A stretch of 64,000 bases of DNA. It comes from Liolophura sinensis. Taxonomy: Eukaryota; Mollusca; Polyplacophora; Chitonida; Chitonidae. Below are positions 1-12,200 of the stretch, one piece after another (the first letter of the stretch is position 1; each line of letters starts with the position of its first letter). The notes beneath the pieces were generated by a model that did no database searches, was not told where the DNA came from, and saw only the letters and a list, made by a program, of their open reading frames with translations. The position numbers and the translations under genes were made by a program. The stretch covers positions 28,318,402 through 28,382,401 of the forward strand of contig NC_088301.1 of NCBI RefSeq assembly GCF_032854445.1. Direction: 5' to 3'.

Positions 1-60
1 TTGTATAAGTGAAATATTCTTGAGTACAGCGTAAAACACCAATCAAAAAAAACAAAAAAA
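1..60 (+). repeat. SINE family A, 3' end (cut by window edge)
   Basis: The 3' part of a tRNA-derived SINE: the conserved block (gtgaaatattcttgagtac), then a 'caccaatca' and A-rich tail. The head lies outside the window. Family A recurs more than fifteen times here. Full copies have a tRNA-like head (ggctcagttggttagcgcgc as box A region, gagttcaagtcc as box B), a middle part and an (AAATA)n-like tail. Confidence 0.85.
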
Positions 61-203
61 CTATATATGGTATTACTGATATACACAGGTAATTTCTTTA
101 TGTTCATTTTTGGTCGTAAAACCGAATAGTGGAGTAATCTTTAGATTGGCTCAAAGCGCTGAAAACACTGCCCTACTGACAGCATGTGTATATGTTGTTA
201 TAG

Positions 204-343
204 AGCCTTCTGCTACTGATGGGTTGATGGTGCAAGAGGGGGATTCCCCACCCATGGACCTGGACTTGGACGAGGACAGCCTAAATAAGATCAAACCAGG
301 AGACCATGACTACATGGCTTGGGACAAGCCAAACTCGGCACAG
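204..343 (+). CDS. Possible internal exon of an unrecognised gene
   Basis: An open stretch lies between a good acceptor (tgttatag at 203) and a good donor (cag|gtatgt after 343). Its length keeps one frame (phase 1 in, phase 0 out). The peptide is acidic, with a run MDLDLDEDSL followed by KIKPGDHDYMAWDKPNSAQ. I do not recognise the family. The composition looks coding, but partner exons were not proven. An open stretch at 558-860, with an acidic TAWDSGDDDMPVPKED-like part, may belong to the same gene. Both could be chance or decayed exons. Confidence 0.3.
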
Positions 344-557
344 GTATGTATGCATTGGTTAAAATGGATCACCTCTTAGTGTCTTAGTTCTAATGTGGAG
401 AAATGTGCATAAGTCTGACCACAAATCCTCTTTCACCCCTGTTGTGAGTTCTGGAAATCTGGTTCGACTGTAAGGGCGTCTAACTTTCAGTTGTAATCTA
501 TCTTAGTCATGTACGAACGGTCAAAAACAAACAAAAGTTGGGAGAACAGACGCCTCC

Positions 558-870
558 TTGGACATCAAATGGTCCTTTGAGAAAATCACTTTGCTTGGAG
601 TGACTCTTAGTGTGCTCAGCAAACGCAACGGCTGCCGAGAAAAAGAGACTTGCCAGTCACTGTGGAGCACGGCCCCAGATGCAGCTCTGGACACCATTCA
701 TCTGGATAAGGATGTGGTGACAGCTTGGGATTCTGGGGATGATGACATGCCTGTTCCAAAGGAGGACACTCTGAAACGGGGGACTCCGTCATCTGCGATA
801 CTCCAGTGGAAGCTTTTTCGGCTTTCATGCATGGACAGGGCGAGGCTTTGGTGCACGTCACCACTTTCCT
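558..870 (+). other. Open reading stretch, possible decayed exon
   Basis: A 154-codon open frame with an acidic segment (VVTAWDSGDDDMPVPKED) that resembles the style of the possible exon at 204-343. No clear acceptor or donor frames it, the opposite strand is also partly open, and no family is recognised. It is listed because it is the only other coding-like stretch in the first kilobase. Confidence 0.2.
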
Positions 871-1253
871 TTGGGTACATTATTGTGCCATGCGGAAGGA
901 TTCTAAGATTGATAAGGAAGCATAGGCCATTTATCTTATGTGTCTGGACAAGACTGCTGGGAAAAGGTTTACATTGTAGTCCAGGGAGTCCACCCCTTAC
1001 ATTACTTCACATTGTCCAGTGACAATGAGGGTCAAAGTTGAAACGTTTAAAACGTTTTGCTGACCAGCAGTCCACAATAGGTAAAATGTTTGAAGATCTA
1101 CCAGCGGCAGTTTTGTTTCTTCCGTTAGTTTCAGCTAGCATGAATATGGCTTCCTTTATCTCGTGTGGCTCAGTTCTGCCCTTAGTGATTGGAGCGTTCA
1201 TATGGTGGAAATCGCGAAATTTCCACGGGCGAATGAAAAAAAGTCTTGTAAGG

Positions 1254-1390
1254 CGGCTGGGTGTTTTACGCCATGCCCAAAATATTTTAGTTAAACGAGG
1301 GCGGCCAGGATTATGGTAGGAGGAAACCGGGCAAAGCCCGTGGGGAACCCATGGCCATGTGCAGGCTGTTGGCAGACCTCCCCACGTATT
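1254..1390 (-). repeat. SINE family A fragment
   Basis: Diverged family A copy in antisense: 'gggtgttttacgcc', then 'ggaggaaaccgggcaaagcccg' and 'cagacctccccacg'. The tRNA-like head is missing and LINE sequence follows directly. Confidence 0.7.
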
Positions 1391-1830
1391 TGGATAATGA
1401 GAAGGCTTTTAATAGGCTGGAATGGTCTTTCATCGTGGATGTCCTGATCTTGGGTTTCGGTTCCGATTTCAGGAGATGGGTAGAGACCACCTAACGATAT
1501 CCCATTATTCCAGTGATGCTGAACGGGTTCATGGCTAATTTCATTTACCTAGAACGGGCTGTCCGGCAGAGGTGTCTAATACCGGACATTTTGCTGTCTG
1601 CAAGCGTTTTGGGGTCTGCCATTAGGTAGTCCGATTACATGGGCGTCCAAACTTCATTCGTTGATGAGCCTGTTAATCTTTCCCAGGGACCGACAATGGA
1701 TCCCTCTTTGCAGGCTGCGAGGAGGACTAAAAGTTGCACCCTATTCTGGACACTTAAGAGCGGGCATCAAATGATAGAGGCGAGAAAAAGGTCTAGCGGA
1801 CTTTTGGGGGCCCTGGAGAGCCATTAGCCA
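1391..1830 (+). mobile_element. L1-like LINE reverse transcriptase remnant
   Basis: Translation gives DNEKAFNRLEWSFI, a close match to the conserved D-x-EKAFDRxxW block of L1-clade reverse transcriptases. It is followed by FGFG-like, VMLNG and ERAVRQRC segments in family order (GVRQG block degenerate). Stop codons interrupt it, for example after WVETT. The catalytic YADD region is not recognisable. This is a dead fragment of a few hundred bases; the boundaries are approximate. Confidence 0.65.
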
Positions 1831-2359
1831 AGCTGAGCTGAGATTCAAAACTTCAGCATGAATCCAGTCCACTAGTGGGCAAAGTCGCCCCTCTGGAGAA
1901 GGTGTCCTGAACCAGGAATGCCCACTGCATCTGCAGGTGATTTAAACTGGGTCACAGGTCAACCCATCCCCAGTGGGTATACATGTTACCGCACATTCCA
2001 ACCGAGGTTCCTGCGGTGAATTCACAGATACTGAGCTGGCAACCCGTATAAACGGTAGTAGGCCTGCACCAACAGTTATTTATCTTTGATCTTTGATCGA
2101 GAGCTTTATGCAGTAATATGCGGTCTGGCCAGATGTACAAGTGATAAGAAACTCGTAAAACTTGTTCCAACGGACACAGCCTGGACAGCAGGGGATTGTT
2201 GGACAGCGTATAAATATCTCTGGTCGAAAGGACATGCCATATCTGAATTTGTCAGCTGTGGAATAAATACATGTATATCGATCCTTAGTCCAGCAGTTCC
2301 TGTGTTGTTCAGTTTCAGAAAGGTCTTAAGGATATTAAGTCTTACTTGATACTATAGAG

Positions 2360-2495
2360 AAGATATTGGCAGAGCCCGTGGGAAACCCACGACCATCTGC
2401 AGGTTGCTGTCAGACCTTCCCGCATACGGCCGGAGAGGAAGCCGGCATGAGCTGGACTTGAACTCACAGCGACCGCATTGGTGAGAGGCTCTAAC
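2360..2495 (-). repeat. SINE family A fragment
   Basis: Antisense copy from 'gcagagcccgtgggaaaccc' to 'actcacagcgaccgcattgg', covering the middle and the box B region (ggacttgaactc). The tail block and the extreme 5' head are absent. Confidence 0.8.
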
Positions 2496-5135
2496 TGAAA
2501 ATAGCGGTTAGCGAAGATTGGCTTCCTGCCGAAGAAACAGATACATTTGTGTTAATTGTGACGTTGTGGTCTTTATTCACGAATATCTGGGTGATATGAA
2601 ATAGGAATTACTGAAGGATTGCAGGCAACATGTTTTTGTAGTGTACAGCTTTGACATGTTGAGGACAGCATACTCGTAAACATCGAGATTCAGTTTAGTG
2701 AATGGAAGAGTACAGATCTGTATTCCTGAAAGCTAAGCTGGGAAGAATGAAACAGATCTCAGATCTTTGACGTCACATAAGGTGACAAATACAGTCTGCT
2801 AAACTACTACATAAAAATGCATACTTGTACAGAGCCATAAATGCATTAGCTGAATAGACTTTAAAACAAATTATTTCCTAACGGATATATCATTCGTTGA
2901 TGAAGACACTACCGTGCAGCCAGGCATCATTCATTGCTTTGATAATGACTCTGAATCCTTGATATTGCGAGAAGATTCAGTACATGGAACATTCTACGAG
3001 CGGCAACAGAACTTGAACACGGACAATGTCAAAAGTGTAACGATAGCTGGTTCAGTAGCATTTTCACCATGACAAAGATTTGACTGTACTATGCAAACGT
3101 ACTTGTAATTTACCAGTAACTACTAGTATCACTTCTAGATTTTCTAGAGATACACCAACTGCATCCAGAGCGTCCCTTGAAAAGCGATGTTTGATAGATC
3201 TGAAGATATTCACTCTTTATAGATGAAGATGTGCGCGTACTCTCTCCTAGCAGTAAAGGTTACAAAGATGTTTCAAAGATTATCATGCAGGTGCAGTTGC
3301 TCTTTCATGGATGAAAACAAAGCAGCCTCCTATCCAGTTTGCTTAGCTTGGTGCAGATGACAACAGACTTAGAACAGCAATCTAAAAACTTGACCACAAA
3401 ATCTTTACCCAACACCAGGCGGACCTCGATGCTGCTGCTGTGCTTCAGAAGCTCTAGATAGTACGCAAGTAAGAGTCCTCAAGAAATACTTGTGTTAATC
3501 CATAATCATTTTATTCCTCCAAGTAGTGCAGGGGAGGAACAGAAACAGACTGTAGAGTTAATGGAAACGTACAATGAAAAGCTGTTCTTATAACGAATGT
3601 TCTTCTAAATCGAAAAGTGCTACGCTTGACAAATTTAGCATCAAGGTCAACACGTCCAGAAACAAAATCATCTTTCAGAGTGAGTTGGATGAATCACTTT
3701 ACTTTGTTTTTCGGATGAGAAGAGAAATCTTCTCCTTTATCCAGACAGCTTGTCCACACAACGAACCAAAGACTGCCAACACCCAGGGTTCCGTAATTAA
3801 AAGCAACATGCAGTTAAGATGTCAAATTAAGGAGCAACATTTTGATTAAACATCCATGGCGTCCGCTGACAGATAAATGAGAGTATGAATGTCCCTCTGA
3901 AAGAATTAAAAGCCTTGCAGTTTCCATTGGTGTTTGGGGTTATGGAAAAAAAAGACTCCTACTGTGTGCCATTTGGAATTTACCATTCGGATATTTAGAC
4001 CTGAAGTCAACAGTTAATTGTTAAAACAACCATGATAGAGAGCTATAAAATGTTTAAACTTTGTCTTTCGTTTTAAACTTTGCCTTCAGTCCAAAACTGC
4101 TAATGCAGCCCTTTTTGCCCCTGTAGCAGCCTTCTCTCAACCCATAGAAGGCTAAAATGTGATCTTTCAACAAATCTGCCATTATGTTTGAGAAGATGAG
4201 CTTGGTTAAGGAAGTATTTCTAAAGGTAAACACTTTGTTCCTGAGTTGATTGTGGATTCAGATAGCGCTGTTATTGTGTGATGGTTGGCAGTGCAAGAGC
4301 ACATTGAACAATAAGTATGTTTATTAAAGGGGGAATAACCCACTCAAAGCTGCTCATCTATGAGGACTGTTATATTGAAGCATGGATTACCAACTTTTGT
4401 ACATGTACCAACTTTTTTGGCCACCCTGGGTGGTACCAATATGTGAAATTTTTGGCCTTGGCCCATGGACTAGTGGACTTTGAGGTAGTGGGGTTGTGAA
4501 ACAGGGTGGTCATTTGGCCAACATATGGGACGCCATCCCGAAGGCTTGGTTTCAGGTGCAATACACTGATGCGGCCAATCAGCTAAGGTCTCGCGTGTCC
4601 CTCGGAATTCTTCTGAATGTCACCGTAGGCTTGGCAAATTAATGGATTTAGAGGCGACCTGTATGGTGTTGTATCTTGGTTCTGGCAGTCATTCGGACCG
4701 GCAATGTTTTAAAACTGTAATATGATTTTACGGTGTATGTATGATGCTTTCCGTTAAACCTCAGCTCGTATCTATCTATCGGTCGTGACATTTTAGTCCG
4801 GTAACGATGAGCAGGTCGTGTAGACAATGAGTAGGTGGTTTTCTTCCACCGGTTTTCCCGCAGACTAAATTGCTCTGGTGTATTAATAAAAAGAAAAAGA
4901 TTGAGAGATGAAGGAAATCAATATATTTAATCTAGTGATTAAATAGATTCAAATGTCTATGGCAACTGATCATTGAGTAATTATGACAATTTTGTCTTTC
5001 ACAGCTGCTTTATGGAAACAAAAGATTTGCTCCACAACCCAGAACCACAAGTCTTAATGGTAAGACCAGTCGATAAGGGGCACGGAAGTGAAGTAATCAT
5101 ATTTGGGCAAGACACCTGTGAAAACATGCGAACTA
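2496..5135. other. 2.6 kb with no recognised gene
   Basis: AT-rich and full of stops. A 91-codon open frame at 3574-3849 (MKSCSYNECSSKSKS...) is the longest; I do not recognise it and see no splice framework. Parts of 2900-3850 look like a decayed coding sequence, but no family could be named. Confidence 0.4.
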
Positions 5136-5252
5136 TTTGATTGATTTATTTATTTGATTGGTGTTTTATGCCGTACTCAATAATATTTCACTTATATGAC
5201 GGCGACCAGCGTTATGGTGGAAAGAAACTGGGCAGAGCCCGTGGGAAACAGG
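5136..5252 (-). repeat. SINE family A, 3' half
   Basis: Antisense tail (tttatttatttgattggtg), conserved block and the 'gggcagagcccgtgggaaac' part. The copy stops abruptly at about 5252, just before the Jockey-like LINE remnant. Confidence 0.85.
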
Positions 5253-5309
5253 CTAGGCCGACACAAGTACCATTTCCATGTTGCCGCGGATGCGTGTCGC
5301 CCGGCTGTG

Positions 5310-6870
5310 GCTTTTTCTGAAACAAGTACATTGTGTTCGGTTTACATTCCCCCTTATTCTCCTTTGTCAGTTTCTGAGTTCCATAAGTTAACAGAACAGT
5401 TGCCCTTGCAAACTGATATAATGGGGGATTTTGATACCCATAACCCTCTTTGGGACAGTAATAATATAAATGATGAGGGCAGGAAAAACTTTTGTATCTA
5501 AGGAGGATCTGGAAACGAAGGTGTTTTGCATCAAGGTAACTTTGTTCGATTTCAGATTTTCGTTCGAGATGGTTTTATTAATAATGAACATATGGGACCT
5601 ATCTTCTACCATCTTGACAAGGTATACACCGCCTGGAAACAGTGAATCTTTAAAGACCTTTCACATTTTTGAAGATTGCTTGCCATTATTTATGTCAGAA
5701 AGCACGGGTGGGATCCACTGTCTGAGTGATGAGCAAGAAATGGGTGTACGCCAGGGCAGTATACTGTCACTAACTTAGCATCAAAATAAATAGCCTAGCC
5801 AAAACATTAACATCAGGTACAGAGGATTCTTTATTTGTTGATGATTTCTTTAAATGCTACCGTGTTAAAAATATGGATAACATCGAACGTCAGTTGCGAC
5901 TTTGTCTCAATAAGATTGAGAAATGGGCAACTGAAAATGCTTTTAGATTTTCAATGCATTTTTGTCGTGAACGGTCATTTTAGACCCTGGGCTTAAATTT
6001 TGTGGCGAACCAGTATGTAAAAAGGATATCTGTATGATTAAGGTCGCTTGGGGTGCTAACCGTTCTGTTGTAATAAATTTGCATCCATCTTTGGTGAGGT
6101 GTAAATTGGACTATGGGTCCATCATTTCAAGCTAGGAAATCGTACCTAAAAATTTCGGATCCTGTCCACCACAAAGGTTTGACACTCAGTCTTGGTGCAT
6201 TCAGAACCTCACCAGTTGAGGCTGATGAGCCTTCAATAATTACCACAGGCGTATAAAACTCAGCCCTCAATACGCTTAAAAGCTTAAACCTCATTCAACA
6301 AATCCTCCCTGTGACTGCTTTTTTTTTCCGATCCATTATACGTTACAGTAGAGAAATATAATAAATCTAACAAGATTCCTTCGTTCGGTCTGCGTGTTCG
6401 AGACTATATTGTGTGGAAGCTAACATCAAGCTAGAGGAGATTGCTCCTGTGCCTTTCCGGTGTCTCCTTCCTGGCTTCTTCCACAACCTAAATTAATATG
6501 TGATAGACGTAAACTTAAGAAAGCAGATACGAACCGTGTTATAATTCAGAACATCCATTTTTTCAGAATATATACGCCTTATTATATTTTAAATGCTCTC
6601 ATTATCACATCGAATACCATTCACTGCTTCTTGATTTGAACGTGTTCGTGCCACTATAGAGCTGAAATATAGCAGGAGTTTTATGATTGTTATTACAGAC
6701 TCGTTTGCAAGGAATGCGGCAGATGAATCCGGCATGCTGTCACTGATCCCGTCTAAGAGAAAGCGGCTGGGCTTGGAGAGAATGCCAGGCGCTAAAGATG
6801 GCCAGACCCGTCTGTCTTTTTCCTAGCTTTATGACTTCATTTATCCTGGTGTAGTTTTGAAGCTAAAGAT
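5310..6870 (+). mobile_element. Jockey-like non-LTR retrotransposon, broken
   Basis: Degenerate pieces in the right order. An endonuclease segment at about 5325-5490 (VYIPPYSPLS, then MGDFDTHNPLW, the GDFNAHNPLW block). A reverse transcriptase segment at about 5740-6300: GVRQGSILS, SLFVDDF (catalytic box, YxDD-like), ERQLRLCLNKIEKWA, LVRCKLDYGS, PVHHKGL, LGAFRTSP. A later segment at about 6380-6480 matches the IAPVPFP linker before RNase H. Internal deletions, stops and frameshifts show it is inactive. The endonuclease-to-RT gap is shorter than in intact elements, so part of the middle is lost. The 3' end is uncertain. Confidence 0.8.
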
Positions 6871-7629
6871 ATTCATTATGTAAATGTATTGCACTGTTAG
6901 TGTTTTCTACAAATGTTGCTTACAGATGGTTTCTATCCGAGATATAACTTCTTCTTCTAGTCATGAAGAATATACTGAGATTGCTTAAAATAAAATGCTT
7001 TGAAATTCACGTAAGGTAAAATCTGTATATTGTCAGATGAGAACCACCACAGGTAGAAAACTCGCGTTGATTAGCGAGATTTCACTTTTACATGAACTGT
7101 ATCCCCAGTCACACAACGTTAGCAAGTACATATGAAAAACACGTTCTTAAACCGAAACACAACGTTATTTAGGAAGGGTAAATCAACTACACTACACTTA
7201 CTGGAATTGGACAGCAGTCGTCCAGAGCCCTGAAACACAGAGAGACTTCTCCAGAGACCTAGACATCTGTCTGGTCTTCAAAAAGAGTAAGGTCATTTTA
7301 TTTCTGGAGACAAACACTTGCTTTGCCATTCCAGGTCACATTATCTTCATGTCATAATGCATTTATGGCAGTGTGAACTCACTGACCTGGAACTGTACTT
7401 TGGAATGAGGCATGTTTGTAGAAATACCCCAATGAAACAGAATACAAATTGGTAAGAAAAACTGTTTTTTTTTTAATGTGTTTGATATACAGGAAAGGAA
7501 TCTCCTGCATGAGCTTTCCTTACCATGACAACTGAACATTCTTGTTTTAGTTTTGTCTGTATAACCTACCATTCATTCATTTACATGCAACACCCCTTGA
7601 ATATGTGTCATAGTGAGTTCTTCCACATT
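6871..7629. other. No feature recognised
   Basis: AT-rich sequence between the LINE remnant and a dispersed repeat. No splice-framed open stretch or tandem structure is seen on either strand. Confidence 0.4.
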
Positions 7630-8790
7630 TCGTGCTTCTACCGATGCTGCTATCTTTAGCAATAGGTAGAGAGTACAGACTACTATTAATTCTATCCCGT
7701 CGTTCGTTGCGGGCCGTGCGCAAATATACATATTACATGGAGATGACCTTTCAGACAACATCGAATGTGTCATTTGATGCTGTTTATGGCTACAAACAAA
7801 AAAATTTGAGTTTGTTTACTTGTTAGATTTGCTTGAATGATTTATATAGAAGTCATGTACTGAAATTTCCTTCAGTGATAAAAGTGTTATTTTGCACGTT
7901 CATTATATCGCTTTTGTTTTTACGAAACTTTCTATCTCTTTTTGTCTTAAACTTTACATTCCTACATCATGCACCAATGAGACACGTTGTCATACATATG
8001 CAGCTTCAGATGAAATATATACGTCAACTGCACTGGCCTAAGCTTGTCGCTGATTGGGTCTAAAATGCCAGACTTCTGTGGATGGGGGGAAAGAGAATGT
8101 CAGCATGAAATATGCCATTTTTGCCCCATTTTCATCTTTTTTTTTGGATATGATACACTTTAACTCCTTTGTATTGGTGTTTGGTGTGTAACTGCTGAAT
8201 CGGCATCGGGTTTAACACCGCCGTAGTGGTGTTTGTGTGTCGGGTTTCACGCTGCCATTCTGTTTTACTTCCTCCACAGAAATCATGCATTTTAGGCCAA
8301 TCAACGCCAAGCTTAGGCCATAGCAGTAGACCTAGATACGTCAAAGCTACGTATGTATGACGTCATGTCTTATTGTTGCGTGACGTAGAAATGTAAAAGG
8401 TTACTGTACATGCATTATGACATACCACTGAGCTCAGGTTGGAATGTCTTGAAACAAGTGTTTCTTTTTTAGCGTCATGGGTGGGTCTGGGTGTAAAAAA
8501 AAAACAAAAAAAAAAAAAACGATTTCCATAAACTGTGCAAAATAACACTTTTCACTGAAGGAAATACCGATTGTTTGCCTTTATATAAATCATGAAGCAG
8601 ATCTAACGAGTTTTAACTCAAATTCTATTATCTGTAGTCATTAACGGCATGAAATGATATTACTCGGGGAGGTAAACGTACAGGCCAATTTGTTACATGA
8701 CACACTTGATGTTGTTTGATAGGTCATCTGTATTTAATATGTATATCTGCCCACGGCCTGCAACTCACAGCGGGGAAGAATACACAACAA
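7630..8790. repeat. Dispersed repeat E, two copies in inverted orientation
   Basis: The left arm (about 7630-8190) is antisense to the right arm (about 8275-8790). Shared blocks include 'agtttgtttacttgttagat', 'ttcagtgataaaagtgtta' and 'tggcctaagcttgtcg' on the left; their reverse complements are on the right ('aggccaatcaacgccaagc', 'cacttttcactgaaggaaat'). Further copies lie at about 19440-20115 and 25250-25960. No transposase is visible, so this is a non-autonomous element or a fragment of one. Class is unknown and ends were not resolved. Confidence 0.65.
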
Positions 8791-8950
8791 ACACCGCGGT
8801 GTTAAACCCTTAAACAGATGATGAATTAGGCCAGTACTAATGCATTATCGTTTGGAGGGGAGGTGTATCCCTCTGTAAAGAGCAATCATGTCTGAGACTG
8901 TAATGCATTCTCAGGTGTGCAATTGTATCTGAATTTTCCTGTGACTCATA

Positions 8951-8956
8951 TTTATT
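8951..8956 (-). terminator. CLPP: Candidate polyadenylation signal of CLPP
   Basis: TTTATT on the plus strand reads AATAAA on the minus strand, about 250 bases past the CLPP stop codon. It is the nearest canonical hexamer I noted. Cleavage site not determined. Confidence 0.4.
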
Positions 8957-9206
8957 GCCAAAGCTTTATAGATATGCGTTCCACATCTTGCTAGTGATGT
9001 CAGTTTTGGTCTGAAATACCAAAAAGAAAGTCTACATCAGCTTCAGTCAGTACGCAAACTGTTAGAGGCAAATCAAGTTCTCTGTAAGCATACTGCTGTC
9101 TGATGGTTATTGTGAAGCATTACATCCAGGTGATGGACTTGAGAATAATTAGGGCACTCTCGTTTTGTGGACAGAACAACAAAATCGTTTATGCACAACC
9201 ATGGCA

Positions 9207-12200
9207 TCATGTCTCCAATTTGTGCTCGTCTTCCACAGCCGGTGGGTGCTCCAGGACAGAGTCTATAAGACCAAACTCCTTAGCTTCTTGCGGGGACATA
9301 AAGCGATCTCTTTCAATATTTTTCTCTGAAACAAGAAGTGTAGTTGCAGCTGAAAGTTCCACTAGTACACTGCACACCACAACACATACACTTTTTACTT
9401 GATTCGGAGAGGCTACCTGAAATTTATTTATTTATTTATTTGACTGGTGTTTTACAGCGTACTCAAGAATATTTCACTTATGCGAAGGCGACAAGCATAA
9501 TGGAGGGAGGAAACCGGGCAAAGCCCGGGGGAAAACCACGACGATCCGCAGGTTGCCGGCTACCTGAAATACTCCATCTTGCACCATATTTAAAAAAAGG
9601 ACCTTTTTCCATAGGAGAGTCAAGTGATATTTGACGACTTGGTATGTTATTACTGCAAGGAATAAATGCTTTCTCGAAATATTTCTCAAAAGAAAATATA
9701 ATCCGTAAGGCGACAACTTTATGAAATGGTTAAGCAGAAAAACACAAAACCTAGTAGTTTAGCAAGGAAGACAGTAGTATGGCATGCAGCCAATCAGAAT
9801 TGAGTAGTAAATGTAAATGGACTTGGTTTGTGGTAGAATTTTCAGCTTCATCTGTCTTATTATACATTTACCACCCAAATAACATTTTATACACATACCT
9901 GCAATTAAAATCAAAAGTCAACGGAGGAAAAAAGAGTTACTGAGCCATAATCATTTCTCAACAACGAACTTGAGTATCAACAAAGGTTTCCCCTTGCTCC
10001 CCTTACCTATTGTCTCCAGAGCCTGTTTTGTATGTTTTACATACAGCCGGTTTATCTGAGACTTCAGTTTCAGGATTTCCTCAGCTTGTATTTGTATATC
10101 AGTGGCTTGTCCCTGAAAATTATATAAACCCAGTCAAATGTTGTTTAACGCAATACTTGAGATACCCGAGTTTCTCAATGTTTTTGGCATATGAAAGATC
10201 AACCTTCTTAGCTATTTTATGCATCTTTTTAATACCATTTTGGGGTAATTGGTTGGATTGGCAAATTTTAGGGCTTAACAAAAAGTATAATTTTCCCATT
10301 TATCTTGCAAACTCGCAAAAAAAAACTGAAGAACTACAGTAAGATGCTAATCTTGTTCAAGGGCGAACATTGTCATTTGAACTATTCTTGGTTAACAAGA
10401 AAGGTGATTTGATTAGGAAATATGGATTTTATTTTGCCAAAAATCTGTTGTATTACCTATTTAACATGCTATGGACGAATTGTTCCATGACTACCGAGTA
10501 CTCACAGATGCCTGTCCTGAAGGCTGATGTATCATAATCCTTGAGTTAGGTAGGGAATGCCTCATGCCTGGGCTCCCTGCACACAGAAGTAGCGAGGCCA
10601 TACTACATGCCTGTCCAACACACCACGTGGCTATAGGGGGCAGCACATACTGCATGGTGTCGTATATGCCTAACCCTGCAGTCACCGAACCACCTGTACA
10701 AATATAATATTAACAAAGATCCAATGCATTTTGTTGTGGCTAAACCTGCCAAGCACGACACTTAGGCTTTTCTGGCAAACTTACAGTTGTGGCACAAATC
10801 TTTTCAGCATGTATACTGAACAAAAAAAAATTATATTGAAAATGGGTACTACAAAGTAGTTAATATGGGCAAATACGATAATGGCCAATCGTAATTGTGG
10901 TGAACCATGTGTTGGAAAGGAGGGAACGGGTCATGCCGCATGATCTTTTGTCAAAACGCGATTTTGGACTTGTGCGAGGTCACATGACCACAATTTCATG
11001 TGGCTGAACACGTAGGTGTGAGGAGAATTTGCTGGCGATTAGAAAAAACACGCCAACAATCCTTGAGAGAGAATTGGCAACAATTGTCATGCCACACCTT
11101 ACTAGCGCTGAACGTGCAGTCAGCATGCTCCAGGATTACCAGTCTACTGCAGCTTTTGCACGTGCCATGAGATGCAGTACACGGACAATTCACAACCTCA
11201 GGACACATGTTCACTGTTAAGGGTCGCGTAACTGCCCAGACCAGACCAGACCAGACCATCATTATTACCTAACTGCTGGTGCGCTGCTCATCTTCATGCC
11301 AAACTTCCTCATGTTAGGCCGAATCTGACACAGGTGACTGTAATAAAGGTCTATACTGGGAATAGCTTCACCTGCGCTGGAACCAGAGACAATGGACTAA
11401 GGTTGTGTTTAACGGGTGTTGACGTCATGGAGTGTGCCATCGTGATCACCTGACCTCAATCCCATCAAACATAAATGAGATGCGTTTCAAAGACGACAAC
11501 CTCAGAATGTTCAACGTTGCCTTGTTGTGAACGCGAAAGCTGCAATACAGATGGCTAGTCCTTGTGAAATTGAAATGTGACCACATCATGCTCCTGTTGA
11601 CTGTGGAGGGTGCACCAAGCGCACCTTAATGTTTAATCCTGTTTTAGTGCATGCTCAATATGTCCATAAACCAAATTTGTCCAGCAGCAACACACTGTCT
11701 TCTATATGTGGGTATTTGGAACATAAAGTAATACATGTGAAGCTTCTTTTTTTGTTCAGTATACATGTAACAATGATGATAATTATCAAATGCAGATGGC
11801 ATTTGGAGAAAACACAAAATCATCGGAAAAAATGTGTTAACACTGAAACAACAATATACATAAATAAAAATCAAGTGTTTTCACAGACTGATTCTAAAAT
11901 ATTCTATCCGCTTTTTATGGACATTCATGGTCTTGAAAACCTTTCAGTTCATTTACCTTACTTGACTGAATGTTAAAACAGTATACTCGGAAAGTTTTTG
12001 CTTACATGTATTTGACAGCTGTCTCGTTTACAGAGGGGGGAAACCAGAGTGTCCAGTAATAAACCACCCGCTTCTCCTGACATAAAGCCACAGACAAAGC
12101 ACAATAACTCAGGAAAATCTCATGATTCTGAAGGCAGATGAAGTTAGACAACCAACCTGGACTGTTTATGTACATGTGAATGGGCTTCTTATTACTCTCA

